Assembly: GCA_020746105.1 (NCBI GenBank)
Contig: CM036617.1
Span: 166,106,912-166,170,911, forward strand
Source: Trogon surrucura
Lineage: Eukaryota; Chordata; Aves; Trogoniformes; Trogonidae
Direction of reading: 5' to 3'
Length of the DNA stretch: 64,000 nt
Below the pieces are notes generated by a model, which saw only the letters and a list, made by a program, of their open reading frames with translations, was not told the origin of the DNA and ran no database searches. This document shows positions 12,746-24,209 of the stretch, in pieces (positions within the stretch are counted from its first letter, which is position 1; every line of letters begins with the position of its first letter). The position numbers and the translations under genes were made by a program.

Positions 12746-13420
12746 ACAGAATCACAGAATGTTCAGGGTTGGAAGGGATCTCTGAAGATCATCTAGTCCA
12801 ATCCTCCTGCTAGAGCAGGGTCACCTGGAGTAGAACACACAGGAACATATCCAGACAGGTTTTGAATGTCTCCAGAGACAGTGACTCCACAACCTTTTTG
12901 GGCAGCCTATTCCAGTGCTCTGCTAAACTCACAGTAAAGAAGTATTTCCTTATGTTTAGGTTGAACCTCCTATTTTCCAGCTTGTGACCGTTGCCCCTTG
13001 TCCTGTCACTGGACACCACTGAGAAAAGTCTGGACCCATCCTCCTGACACCCACCCTTTAGGTATTTACAAGCACTGATAAGATCCTCTCCCTTAGCCTC
13101 CACTTCTCCAGGCTAAACAGACCCAGCTCGCAGCCTTTCCTTGTATGGCAGATGCTCCAGTTGCCTAATCGTCTTAGTGGCCCTGCACTGGGCTCTCTCC
13201 AGCAGTTCCTTGTCCTTCTTGAACCGGGGAGCCTAGAACTAGACACAGTACTCCAGGTGAGGCCTCACCAGTGCAGAGTAGAAGGGGACGATGACCTCTC
13301 TCGACCTGCTGGCCCTATTTTTAATGCATCCCAGGATGCCATTGGTCTTGTTGGCCATGAGGGAATGTTGTTAGCTCATGGTCAGCCTGTTGTCCACCAG
13401 GACTCCCAGGTCTATCTGTC
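12746..13420 (-). repeat. CR1 LINE, 3' portion, antisense to TEF
   Basis: A 5'-truncated CR1 inserted in reverse. The left end is the 3' tail of the element (ACAGAATCACAGAAT on the + strand). Read on the - strand it encodes the C-terminal part of CR1 ORF2: the frame at 12810-13103 has the [11 protein letters not shown] and [20 protein letters not shown] blocks typical of the family, and 13058-13246 continues it in another frame. The frame is broken, so the copy is inactive. It lies in the TEF intron between the two alternative first exons. Confidence 0.93.
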
Positions 13421-14299
13421 TGCTTCTTGCAGCTGGACTTATCAGTCTTGTTAAGTGATGTATTAACCCATGCTGTTCCAGCCTATATTAACAAGGTTGC
13501 CCTTTCCAAGTTCCCCATTGGGCAGTATACGTGCAGGCGTTGCATCAAGAGTCCCACCCCTGCCCCCTCTGAAGGAGGCAGCAGATTCAGCCTCCCAGCT
13601 GATGCAAGAGAAGTAACTGGCTGGTAGGGCAGCTGTCTGCCCAGGTTGGATGGAGATGTCCCCTGTTCCTGTTTGCAGCAAGGCAATTGGGCAAAAACAC
13701 CTACCCCATGTGACATCCAATCCATTCTTTTTCCTGGGGCACATGAAGAAGAGCTGATTTTGTGTCACAAAGACTATCAGGGTTTATTCGCAAGGGTCGG
13801 GTCAAACCGTGCCTTGCCACTGAAATGAAATGTCTGTAGAAGGGCAGCGAACCAAGCAGATGTCTGAGTGTCTGCCTGGGAAAATGTCCCTTTTTTTCTG
13901 ACACCTAGGGGGACATCTCCATCCTGGCACCTGTGGCTCTGCTAGGTGCAGACAGGGTCACCCCAGGGAGGTTTGCTCGCAGTGCTATGCGGTAGGCTCG
14001 CTGCGGATGGTCCTTCTGCGGCAAGAGGCAGCAACTGCTGACGGGAGAAGCCTGTGGCTGTAGCGTCTGTCTCTTCTGCGAGCTTATTCATTCTGCAGGA
14101 GAAGCTCCTCAGTATCCGCCTGTGCTCTTGGGGATGAACTTGGCAGCACTCGCTCCCTTTGTGCGTTCAGAAGCTCAAATCCCAGCACGGCACCCCTGTT
14201 CCTGGAAGAGGGGGAGTCACAAGGAAGCGCTTTGTGACCGTGAAAACTTGGGAGAGGCTCCCCCTCTCCAGCTCGCCCAGCCGCGCCAGCAGCCGCAGT
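13421..14299. other. Intronic sequence before TEF CpG island
   Basis: I see no exon or repeat here. GC content rises toward the island at the right end. Confidence 0.5.
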
Positions 14300-15640
14300 G
14301 AAGCCCTCCTCCCTGCTAACGTTATATAGGGCACGCCGCTGCGGCTGCCGCTGCCGGCGTGATTTAGGACAGAGGGAGATTAAATCCAGGTCATGTGGGA
14401 AAGGTGATCTCGGGATCCCAAACGAGGATATTTAAGGTCCAGCAGGAGCGCGCGGGCAGCACCGCCTCACCCTCCGTGACAGGCCGCCGCGCAGCTACAG
14501 GGCCTCCGAGCCTATAGGCCCGCCACTCCCCAGCGAGCGGCCGAGCTCAGCAGGACCGAGGCCCCGAGCCGGGGCTGAGGCGGCGGGGACTAGCCGCAAG
14601 GGGCGGCGGGCGGGCCGGTGGGGCAGCGCAGGCCGGCCCCTGAGCCGGTAACGGTCGCCTCAGGCAGCGGCGGGGGCAGGGCTCCCGCGCACGCGCAGAG
14701 GCGCCCACTCCCCCGCCCCCCCCCCCGCCTCGCGCTCCCCACGCCCACACACGCGCTTCCTCCCCTCCTCTTCCCCGCCCCCGGGAGCAGCTGGCGGTGA
14801 CGCAGCGCCCCGAGGAGGTGTGGAGGGCCGGGGTGGGCGGGGCTACGCCATGCTAATGAGGCGGCGGAGCCCGCCCCTGCACGTGCCCAGGCGGGCGGGG
14901 GGCGCGTGCCCGCGCCGGCGGGCGGAGGAACGGGGAGGGCGTGTCCTACCCCCGCCGGGCCGGCCCCTCCCACCGGCGACGCCGACCAATCCGCGGGCGC
15001 GGAGAGGGGCGGGGCGGGGCGCCGGCGCTCATGAATACTGAAACGCGCGCGGGGTGTCAGGCGGCCGCGCATGCGCTGTGCCGCGCCTTCCCACCCCCCC
15101 CGCCCGGTCCCCTGTCTTGATCCGTGTTCGTCGCTGCCGGCGGTCCCGGGGAAACTGCCGCAGCCCTCGCGCCGGGCGCTGCGGCCGTTGGCGACAGTTG
15201 ACAGCCCGCCCGCCCGCCGGCTCGCGGGGAGCATGCCCGGCCGCGCCGCGCACCAGGAGGCGGCGGCGGCGGCGGGAGGACCAGAGCCCACTGCAGCCGG
15301 GGGGAGCGCGGGTGCCGCCGCGCAGCAGGAGCAGCGGGGCCTGGCGGGCGCCTTCCCGCTGGTGCTGAAGAAGCTGATGGAGAACCCGCCGCGGGAGGCG
15401 CGCCTGGGTGAGGGTGGGAGCGCGCGCGAGGCGATTGGGGGGGAGCGGCGGGAGCGCGCGGCACGCTCCAGCTCTTCCTACCCCCCCCTTCTCCTCCTCC
15501 CCCAGTTTCCCCCCTCTCCCCCCCCCCCGTCTGCCCGCCCCGTCCCTCGGGGGGCGGGACTCGCCGGGTCGTGTTGGGGAGCACACCCCGGGCTTGGCGG
15601 CCTCCCCCGGTACGGCCCGCGCCCCTTCCCTCTCTCCGCC
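14300..15640 (+). promoter_or_regulatory. CpG-island promoter of TEF long isoform
   Basis: A GC- and CpG-rich block around the second first exon. Sites visible by eye are a TATATAGG element at about 14323, an NRF1-like GCGCACGCGC at 14687-14696, a TGACGCAG CRE/AP-1-like site near 14798, an ATGCTAAT octamer-like site near 14850, an E-box CACGTG at 14880-14885, a CCAAT box near 14985, Sp1 GC boxes near 15007-15022 and a perfect NRF1 palindrome GCGCATGCGC at 15067-15076. E-boxes bound by CLOCK:BMAL1 are the known circadian input of the PAR bZIP genes, so the one here is a plausible control site. The transcription start is probably in the last 200 bases before 15233, but I cannot place it exactly. 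Confidence 0.75.
15233..15407 (+). CDS. TEF: TEF first coding exon (long isoform)
   Basis: The exon encodes MPGRAAHQE..., an Ala/Gly/Gln-rich N-terminus, then GLAGAFPLVLKKLMENP and REARL (to residue 58). The FPLVLKKLMENPPREARL block is the hallmark N-terminal segment of mammalian TEF, where it precedes the same DKEK junction. The exon ends CGCCTGG before GTGAGG, in the same phase as the upstream alternative exon. Joined to exons 2-4 it makes 939 coding bases, or 312 residues, near the human TEF length of about 303. I chose the ATG at 15233 because it has A at -3 and gives an N-terminus of family-like length. The frame is also open back to an ATG at 15071, which would add 54 residues, but that ATG has a weak context and sits inside the NRF1 site. 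TEF binds D-boxes as a homodimer or with DBP and HLF, and activates transcription in the nucleus. Confidence 0.93.
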
Positions 15641-18600
15641 CCCCCCCCCCCCCTTCTCCCCCTCCCTCCCCCGCTTCCCGTTCGGCCGTGCCGGCAGCAC
15701 GGGATCCCGGCCCGCCGCGCTCGGCAGGAAGGGCTCGGCCTGACGGGGTGGCAGCCGGGCCGGCTCCCGGGCATGGGAGGCGAAGGGCAGGGGTGGCAGC
15801 CCCGCGGGACGGGCCTCCCCCGGCCAGGCTGGAAGAAAAAAAAAAAATTAGCTTGCTGCCATCGTCCTTCCGTCCGTGCCGGCGCTGGGCAAAATAAAAC
15901 GCTTCGGGTCAGCGGTGGTTCGGTAGAAGTCGGGAGATGACGCGCTGGTTTTAGCCCCTGAAGCCTGCCCTGCCTTTAGGCGCACGGTTGGCAGCGGCGC
16001 CGAGAAGGTTTCGTGTCTTCCTCGACCTCAGCTGCTGAGAAGTTGTGCGGTGACACCCGTAAACAGCAAATCGCTTCAGATGGGGTTTGGTGATGGCCCA
16101 TGAGGGTATGACCGACCACTGGCACACGCAGTCCTGCATAGGCTGGAGCTCTCCTCTCTCCTGCTGATAACGCAGACAGCCGCTGTGTAACGAACAGTGC
16201 TGCTGCTTACAGTCTTCGCTGCTGAATGCACACTTCTCTCTCTTTTCTTTTTTTTTTCCCAATCCACCTGACAGTAATTCTGCCTTTCTGAGTATCAGTT
16301 TGATTTTGAAGGTTTATCTGCACCACTGTAATGGCCGGTGAGCTGGTGTATAATAAAGCAAATTTTTACGTTTAGTAATTTCGAGGTTGAGAAGTTTTTG
16401 GAATATCAGAAAATATTCAGGTAGACCACAGTGCAAGCAAGGTTGGCAACGTTATTCCCAGTGAGGACGCTAGTTAAGATCCATTTAATTTGTATGTATC
16501 CATTTGCATTGCACAATACTGCATAAATATCCATCTTGTGATTCTGGCAAATATTTTTTCTCCTTTCTGTTTTAAAAAAAAAAAAAAAGAAAAGCCAAGT
16601 CAGCCTCTCGTAAAGGTTTTAATTACGTTGCTATGGTGCAGGATGCTGCAGTGCATTGATTTTACAACATTATGGAATTCCTTAAGATATTTCTGCACCC
16701 AATCCTCTTTAAAGGCCATAGTGTCAGCAGGAGCAGTTTAAGTTCACATGTGGAAACTGTGATGGCAGCTGACTGAGATGAGACAACTTTGTCTTAGGGG
16801 TTGTTTTCTTGTCCTGAATCATGTGATCTGCCCTACAGAGATGTGAAACTTTAAAATAAATCGTATTTTGAAGTAGCACATTTTTCTAAAGTTAAAAACA
16901 TTTGATAATTTTCCTTTTATTGGATGACCCTGTTCCAGCTTGGGAAGGTGTTCCGCTTGATTCTCTAAAGCTTGCTAGTGAGTCCGCTGCATTTTGATTA
17001 CCTCTCTCCCTTCATGCTGTGGTGAAGTTTAGATCATTCTTATTCTTTAAATTTCTCTGTAGATTTCCTTAGTCCACCTGGTACTGTTTCACTTGGTGGA
17101 ACTTGTTGCTTTCTGTTTATTTTGATCAATGTTGCTTCTCTTGTTTGCATATTTGCAAGACAGAAGAAAGAACGCCTTCTGTGTTAGCAGGTAGTTACTC
17201 CTAATTTTACAAAAGACTTGTCAGTAGAATTGTGACTCAACTGACTTCAGAGGATTTTTGTTTATTTTCGCTTCCTTTACAGTATAGTGACACAGCCAAG
17301 ACGTTAACTGATTAGTAATTCTAATAGAGTGGTGTGTTTTCAGCAAGCTTTCTGGGAAAAGACCCCGTGCCTTTTGTCTGGAACGCCTCTGGACAAAAAC
17401 AGTTTTCTGTGTTACTCCACGAGAAGCAGTGTCAACCAGCTGCAGTGTCCATTTATAGTCTCCACAAGCTACCTGTGGGTTTTCCAACTGCCGTAGGTAA
17501 TTTGACTACCCAGTAAGTAAGCAAGCTGGCTTCTAATCCTTCTGAGCAACAGAGAGGGGGACAGCCGGTTCCAACTGAATGCCATCATCTTGAATGCCCT
17601 GCCATCCACCAAGTATATCTGACCGGCCTTGCTGTGAGATATGTGCGTTGTTAAGGACTGAATAAATAATAATCTTTTTATGACAAATCCTGTGGGGTAA
17701 GGGAGGAGAATTAATATTCTGGAGCAAGGGTGTAGGTCTTTCCTATTAATAATGAGCTGCTGCATACTCTCCGAAGGATGCCTTAATCACCAGTTGTGTG
17801 CTGCTCTGGCAGGAGGAATGCCTCAACAAACATTGCGGTGATGGGCATCAGGTATACAGAACCCTATAACCTGGCTTGTTCCATTGTCACAAGTGGGACT
17901 AAAGATTTATGGAGCAGTCAGCCTTAGTCTATCTAATGTTTTCAGTATAAATTGATGATATTTTGTGATGAACAAAGGGAACTTTGTCAGAGAAGTGTTT
18001 GTTCTGTTTGTGGCTGAGATAGCACTTGACGGCTATGGCCACCATGTCTTTTTGTCTGGGTTTGGTGCTTTGTTGGTTTTTGGGGTTTTTTTTTGAAGAA
18101 AAATCAGGAGTAAAGCTCTTTCCGGGCTGCTGCTTTTGGCTATGACAGCAGTATTTCCCCCAGTTTAAGAACTTGAATGCTCTGCCTAAATTACTAAACA
18201 TAAACTAGTGACCTCTCTGTTAGCAGCAGATGTACAGCCTAGTTAATAGGTCACAGCAGCAGAATGAGGGGGCTAAATCGGACAAGAGCTATCAGCTGCA
18301 GAAGTACAGTCCAGATTTATCAGGGTGACCTTGAATCACTGCAAATGGAGCCTCTTAGGATACTGCAGCTCTGCTGTCAGGTAATACCTGTTTACCCTAT
18401 AAATATCTTCAGAGAATTAATGTTTCAGGTCCTTGTGCTGGGGCAGGTGGAAGCTTCCCCCTCAAGATGCAAGAAGTTAATTAGTGTTTCATTACATATT
18501 GTGCACCCAGCAGGATGTTGTGCAGCAGAAATAAAGATGAAATGAATTGAAAGAAGGCCAGCGGGAAAATATCAATGCAAAAATGATCATACAACAGTTT

Positions 18601-19285
18601 TATCTTTTTATGTATCGCATTTGAAACACATAGGCACTCAAATGTCCATGTTAACTTCTGCTATTTTGTTTCAGCTATTGCTGTTAGTATTGAGGAGAGA
18701 GAGAATGGATAGCTTAACAAAGACAGCACTGGGGGCCCAGTGCTTCCCAGTTGCCAGCTTGTAGAAAAAGGACAAAAAAAAATCAGATGGTCTTCTTGTT
18801 CGAGGGGAGGGTCTAATCTGGTGTGAGACGGGGACGATAGCAGAAGGAAGTTGAAGGAACCACAGTCTTTTTGGGTTACTGAAGTGCAGCAGGATGATGG
18901 TGCACATCTAAAATGCACTGAAATATCTGAGAAGAGGCACGTACGCCAGTAGCGTAGTCTTTTCGGCCTCTACCTTCTGAAAAATATTTTTAAGCCTTAT
19001 GATTAGTCTTCTAATCACTTATGGTTTCTTTTTTCCTCTGATGAAGGTGTTGTATTAGATGTTGCAAAACAAAAGCATCGCTGACTTGCATGAAAACTGG
19101 CATACCTTCTAATGGAATACTATTGTCTTCAAGAATAAAAAAAAAATTTTAGTTGACACTTTGACTCAACATTCACAAGTTTATCACGTTGATTAAAAAA
19201 AAGTGATTTATAACGAATTCATTACTGTCACTTGCATTTGTTTTGGTGATGCCTTTACTAGGGTATCATCCAATATAAGCTGGGG
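15641..19285 (+). other. TEF intron 1, 5' part
   Basis: Intronic sequence after the CpG island. It is AT-rich with A- and T-runs (for example about 16573-16588). I find no exon, RNA gene or clear repeat. Confidence 0.6.
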
Positions 19286-19992
19286 AATGACTTATTAGAG
19301 AGCAGTGTAGGGGAAAGGGACCTGGGAGTCTTGGTGGACAGCAGGATGGCCATGAGCCAGCACTGTGCCCTTGTGGCCAAGAAGGCCAATGGCATCCTGG
19401 GGTGTGTTAGAAGGGGGGTGGTTAGTAGGTCGAGAGAGGTTCTCCTTCCCCTCTACTCTGCCCTGGTGAGACCCCATCTGGAATATTGTGTCCAGTTATG
19501 GGCCCCTCAGTTCAAGAAAGACAGGGAACTGCTGGAGAGAGTCCAGCGCAGAGCCACAAAGATGGTGAAGGGAGTGGAGCATCTCCCTTATGAGGAAAGG
19601 CTGAAGGAGCTGGGGCTCTTTAGTTTGGAGAAGAGGAGACTGAGGGGTGACCTCATTAATGTTTACAAATATATCAAGGGTGAGTGTCACGAGGATGGAG
19701 CCAGGCTCTTCTCGGTGACAACCACTGATAGGACAAGGGGTAATGGGCTGAAACTGGAACATAAGAGGTTCCGCTTAAACTCGAGAAGAAACTTCTTCTC
19801 AGTGAGGGTGACGGAGCACTGGAACAGGCTGCCCAGAGAGATTGTGGAGTCTCCTTCTCTGGAGACATTCAAGACCTGCCTGGACACGTTCCTATGTAGC
19901 ATTATCCAGGCGTTCCTGCTCTGGCAGGGGGATTGGACTTGATGATCTTTTGAAATCCATTCCAATCCCTAGCATTCTGTGATTCTGTGATC
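19286..19992 (+). repeat. CR1 LINE 3' portion with long open ORF2 remnant, sense to TEF
   Basis: A 5'-truncated CR1 of about 0.7 kb in TEF intron 1. The frame at 19331-19942 is open for 203 codons and covers the region after the reverse-transcriptase core: it has [44 protein letters not shown] and [20 protein letters not shown]. It ends with the CR1 3' tail (two ATTCTGTG repeats at 19974-19989). No RT catalytic FADD motif is present because the 5' part is missing. The intact frame suggests a fairly young insertion. It is a remnant, not a host gene. Confidence 0.94.
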
Positions 19993-21885
19993 CACAACCT
20001 CCAATGCAAATCTGCATTCAGTTGTGCTGGGCCCTTGTGCAAACCCTGATTCACAAGTTTCCTGTAAAATGGTGGTTCCAGTTTGGTGGGCTGTGCTTCA
20101 GTACTAAGCGAAATCATCCTTGCATGTGAAGTAGAGTAGATGCTGTTTCTTCATTAGCTTCAAGTAGGAGCTGTTGAGGATCGTTCAGGTTATTTGGGTT
20201 ATAACTGTTAACCTGCACATTAGCTCTGCCCAAGCAAAGGGTAGGACAGTTGCAAAACTCCCTGCAAAAATGAATTTACAGCAGGGATAGGAGTTGGGAG
20301 ATGGTGATTCAGGGCAGCAGTGTGAAGGGGCAAGAGGGAAGGCCAGGAGCTGCAAGGTGGTATTAACAAAGCTCAGGTCCAGGAGCCGCTGGTCTGAACT
20401 TAACATGTTTGGATGTTTACTCTTAGTCCCAAACTGATGGCTGGTGAATGTTTTCCCAGCTATTTAGTTTAAAATCTGCATCTTCTTTTGCATAAAAAGT
20501 TCAGAACATGATTATGACTAAAATGATAATTTACTTTGTATGGCAGCACTGTTCTTTAAACCATAAGAAGCTCTTTCAGTCTCAGTTCCGCAACAGCAGA
20601 AGGAATGCCAGTTCTATCAGAATAGGTTTTATATAAATAGGTTGTTTCACCCTCCCTCACCCTCGATAAAGAAAAATACTCCTTTAGCGTATTGTAGACA
20701 GTCTAGAAAACCCTAATACCAAAGATTTGTGTGTTTTGTTGGGCTAACCTGTGTGAATACTGGAGATCCAAACTGGTTCAGTGTATGTCCCTGCAGTTCT
20801 TGTTCCATTGAAGTGAATATTTGTCAGCTTCCATGGTGAGACCCATTTTGCAGTTGGTTAAGGTACGACTGGTGACCGTTCCTTTTGACAGCAGTGCTAG
20901 CGCTCCTTCTGCAATGCCTCCTTCAGTGCTGGTAGAACTGTGTGGCTACATTGAGAACTGGATCAGGAAAATGACTTGGAGGGGTTTTTTTTTTTTCCCT
21001 GCCAGCTTATTTTTATCGCTTAAATTATGTAATTATTCCATAACTTGAGTTTTCTGCTTGGATTGTGTCCCAGACAATTGTTAAAATTCAGTAGCTATGG
21101 GGAACATAGAAACAGGCATTTTTCCGCGTTATGTTCACTGTAGCACAGTAAATGGAGAAAATTTTCATCAGTCTTTTGTGGCTTGGGGGTGTGGTGTGGG
21201 AGTATGCCTTATTAGACATCTCCCCAAAGAGTGAAAATTGTATGTAGGTACTCTGAGCTATCTATAGTGAACAGCATTTGGAGCTATTGCTTTGTGTGGA
21301 CATGCTGAGTCATTTCAAAAAGAAATGCTTCTAAAATAGTGAACAATAGACAACCAGGTCTCTGGTATTCTGTGGACGTTTTGCCTAATTTTCAAATGTA
21401 ATCTGAAACCCCATATTCCTTTCTTGTTTGTATCCAGATTATTCTTCTCTACCTTCTTTCTTTGTGCATCGAATAAACTACTCTGCTTCCTTGGAGTTGT
21501 CTTAGTGACTTCCCGCATAATCCGTATGGACACTCATTGTCTTCCAAGATGGGCCTGTGAGAACCCAGGCTGTTTTGCAGTGACTAGTTAACAATAAGCT
21601 AGATGCAGTATTACATCACGCTTTGGTAAGTTGTCACAGCAAAGCTGCTGGTCTTCAAGTCTGCTCAAATGCCCATGGTCTGGCCATCACAAGGAGTCAG
21701 AGCATTCCATACTGACTTACATGTGAACTTGCGAATGTTGCCTTTCAACATCTGATCTTTCAGATCACGTCATGAGGCAGAAATACAGCTTACTGAATTT
21801 CCTTTCATGGGGATTTTGTTAGACTCTTAAACCTTGAGTCTCTCGTGTATTGCAGCTTGTACAGTGACCTACTTGTATCTTTCAG
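19993..21885 (+). other. TEF intron 1, 3' part, with a D-box
   Basis: Intronic sequence up to the exon 2 acceptor (TATCTTTCAG). The one notable site is ATTATGTAAT at 21024-21033, which fits the PAR-bZIP D-box consensus RTTAYGTAAY at every position. About half a match is expected by chance in a window of this size, so it is only a candidate for autoregulation. Confidence 0.5.
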
Positions 21886-22212
21886 ATAAAGAGAAGGAGA
21901 AGATAAAGCTTGAGGAAGATGAGGCAGCAGCTGCCAGCACTATGACAGTCTCGGCTTCCCTTATGCCGCCCATTTGGGACAAAACTATTCCTTATGATGG
22001 CGAATCTTTCCACCTGGAGTACATGGATCTGGATGAGTTCCTGCTGGAGAATGGAATTCCTTCCAGCCCTACTCACCTGGATTTGAACCAGAATCCACTC
22101 TTGCCTGTGGCTGAGCTGGAAGGAAAGGAGTCTGCCAGTGCTTCCACTGGTTCTCCTGCATCATCCTCTTCCACTGCAGTTTACCAGCAATCTGAAGCAG
22201 CCTCCAGCACAG
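21886..22212 (+). CDS. TEF: TEF exon 2 (N-terminal conserved and acidic region)
   Basis: This shared exon encodes residues 59-167 of the 312-residue form: [19 protein letters not shown], then [19 protein letters not shown] and [14 protein letters not shown], the most conserved activating segment of the PAR bZIP family, followed by a Ser/Ala/Thr-rich linker. The acceptor is TTTCAG at 21880-21885. The donor is ACAG before GTAGAT at 22213, which leaves one base of a split codon. The codon completed by exon 3 is Glu, followed by [12 protein letters not shown]. The sequence is nearly identical to vertebrate TEF in the conserved blocks, with a bird-specific difference in the [10 protein letters not shown] stretch. 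The frame is intact. Confidence 0.97.
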
Positions 22213-23688
22213 GTAGATGCAATCATATGGGACTCTGAGGGACTTTTGTTGTTCTCATATTAAAAGGTGCCTCTTTAGATCAAAGAGGAGATGTGCTAAG
22301 CTGTCAGCGTCAGCTGTGGTAGGTTAAGTAGCACAAACATGCTCGGTGTAGCGCCTTAGTCCATGTGTTGATCCACAAAGATGCTTCCTCCTCCTCTTCT
22401 TCCCTTCTCCCCCTCCTGGTAAAAAGGAGTGTGTCTCAGTGTGCGTTTTCTTTCTCTTTTGGAATTAGAAGAGCTGAAACACCAACAAAAAGTATTTGCT
22501 TTCTTGGTATTGCTAATCTAGTGAGGAACCGGATGTGTTGAGAAAATAGTTTCTTGGGTTATTTTGCAACAGATTTGATAGTTTGTGACAAGTAATTTGT
22601 GCTACCTTGGTGGCTCGGTCTGCTTGGGTGAAGTTACGTGAGTTTAATGTACCTCAAATAACAATGCTTAATAGAAAAATGATGAAGCAGTCTTAATTCT
22701 AGCCTGTGAATGTGAGAACAGACGCTTGGAAAAGGTGTGTTAATGATGCAGTTTGATGTTCTGTGGTGCTTTGAAGTGGGAATGGAGGAACAAAGAAACA
22801 AAACTGTACTTAAATGGTACTAGGAAACTTCTGCTCTTCATTTGTGTCATAGAGAATTCGGCAGCTCAGTTAGCTGTAAATTTAGATTTTAAACATAACA
22901 GTCACTAAACTTTCACAGTACTGTTTTATGAGTAGATCTCAGGGACTCTACTGTGAATCTGCAAGAGAAAGGCAAAATGTGGGACTCCTTCAGTGTGACA
23001 CAGGGTATGGCTTTTTTCTAGGTGGTATATGAAAATGTTTGTTTATTGATTACTACTTCAAATTGCACTGGCATTTGCAATTCATGTGTATGAAGTGTGT
23101 AAACAATACATAAGTGTGACAAAGTTCATATGGACACTATCAGTCTCTGACAATCTGTTGGAAATTTTTTTCCATGTGGCGAAGTAGTAGAATACTGTTG
23201 CCCTTCTAACAAACCCACCTTTATTTAGTCATTTTTTTTTAAACAAATTGTCTAACTTTTTGAAAGACTGGGGTCTTTGGGTAGGCTTGTTTTCGTAAGG
23301 CTTTCTGTGGCACAAACCTCAGGCTGATATAAGTTTCTCACTTACTGCTGTGGAAGGTGCTTTTTCAGCATGCAAAGCATGCAGCTTTTGCTAAGGAAGT
23401 ATTAACTCTTGTCCTGCATCTGTCTACTCATGTGTTGATGTGGCATATGTTCCTAGAGCTTTTATTACAAAGTGGAATGTGCAGCTTCTCTCTGTATGAG
23501 CAGCTGTGCAACACCGAGCACACCTTAGGAAAATACCAAATAATACTAGTAACTACTGTCCATAGTAGGGCTATTTGTTATAGAGATACCAATAAATACT
23601 CTGTTTATTATAGAAATAGCCAAATTGACTTCTTAGTTAATTCTCTTTATCCTGCTGAACGTATTGTAACTTCTCCTGTTGTTGCCAG
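22213..23688 (+). other. TEF intron 2
   Basis: A 1.48 kb AT-rich intron. It has a pyrimidine-rich CTCCTCCTCTTCTTCC patch near 22387 and a T-run near 23230. I see no repeat element or additional exon. Confidence 0.85.
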
Positions 23689-23909
23689 AGTCCCCACCAC
23701 AAAATGAGAGAAATACTCCCAGCCCCATTGATCCTGACTGCGTGGAAGTTGAGGTGAATTTTAACCCTGACCCTGCTGATTTAGTGCTGTCCAGTGTGCC
23801 TGGTGGTGAGCTCTTCAATCCTCGCAAGCACAAGTTTACTGAAGAGGACCTGAAACCACAGCCCATGATTAAAAAAGCCAAGAAGGTTTTTGTCCCAGAT
23901 GAGCAGAAG
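23689..23909 (+). CDS. TEF: TEF exon 3 (PAR domain)
   Basis: This exon encodes residues 168-241, the proline- and acidic-rich (PAR) domain that defines the subfamily. Visible blocks are [57 protein letters not shown] and KVFVPDEQK. The acceptor is TTGCCAG at 23682-23688. The donor is GAGCAGAAG before GTAACA, after a whole codon, so exon 4 starts in phase 0. The PAR domain lies just before the basic region and contributes to DNA-binding specificity in TEF, DBP and HLF. The frame is intact and closely matches the family. Confidence 0.98.
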
Positions 23910-24209
23910 GTAACAGATTTATTGCTTCAAACTTCTCTAGGCCTTGATCAGTTTCTGACTCTTTGCCCGAACATTTTTGATACATAAAGCTGATGTGCTA
24001 TACCTATGTGATTGGGCAGAAGCACTGCCAAGAACAGAATTGGCAAGTCAACTGCTGTTCTTGCTGTTTTGCTGGTTTGGTGTCACAAGGTAATTACTGG
24101 GCAGGAGCAATTTACCATGCTATACACAGAAGTTAGAAGTAAGACTATCAAGTCACATCCTCATCAACTGCACTTCTGAAGGCCATTGTATAGATTTGCC
24201 CAGCGTTAT

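Noticed and set aside
13152..13454. 100-codon + strand frame
   Set aside because: It is the antisense of the CR1 copy at 12746-13420.
15029..15700. 223-codon - strand frame opposite TEF exon 1
   Set aside because: It is an antisense shadow of the CpG island and the real TEF exon, with low-complexity composition.
15408..15940. Continuation of the TEF exon 1 frame past 15407
   Set aside because: The frame stays open only because the intron is GC-rich. The donor at 15408 and the phase match to exon 2 show that splicing ends the exon here.
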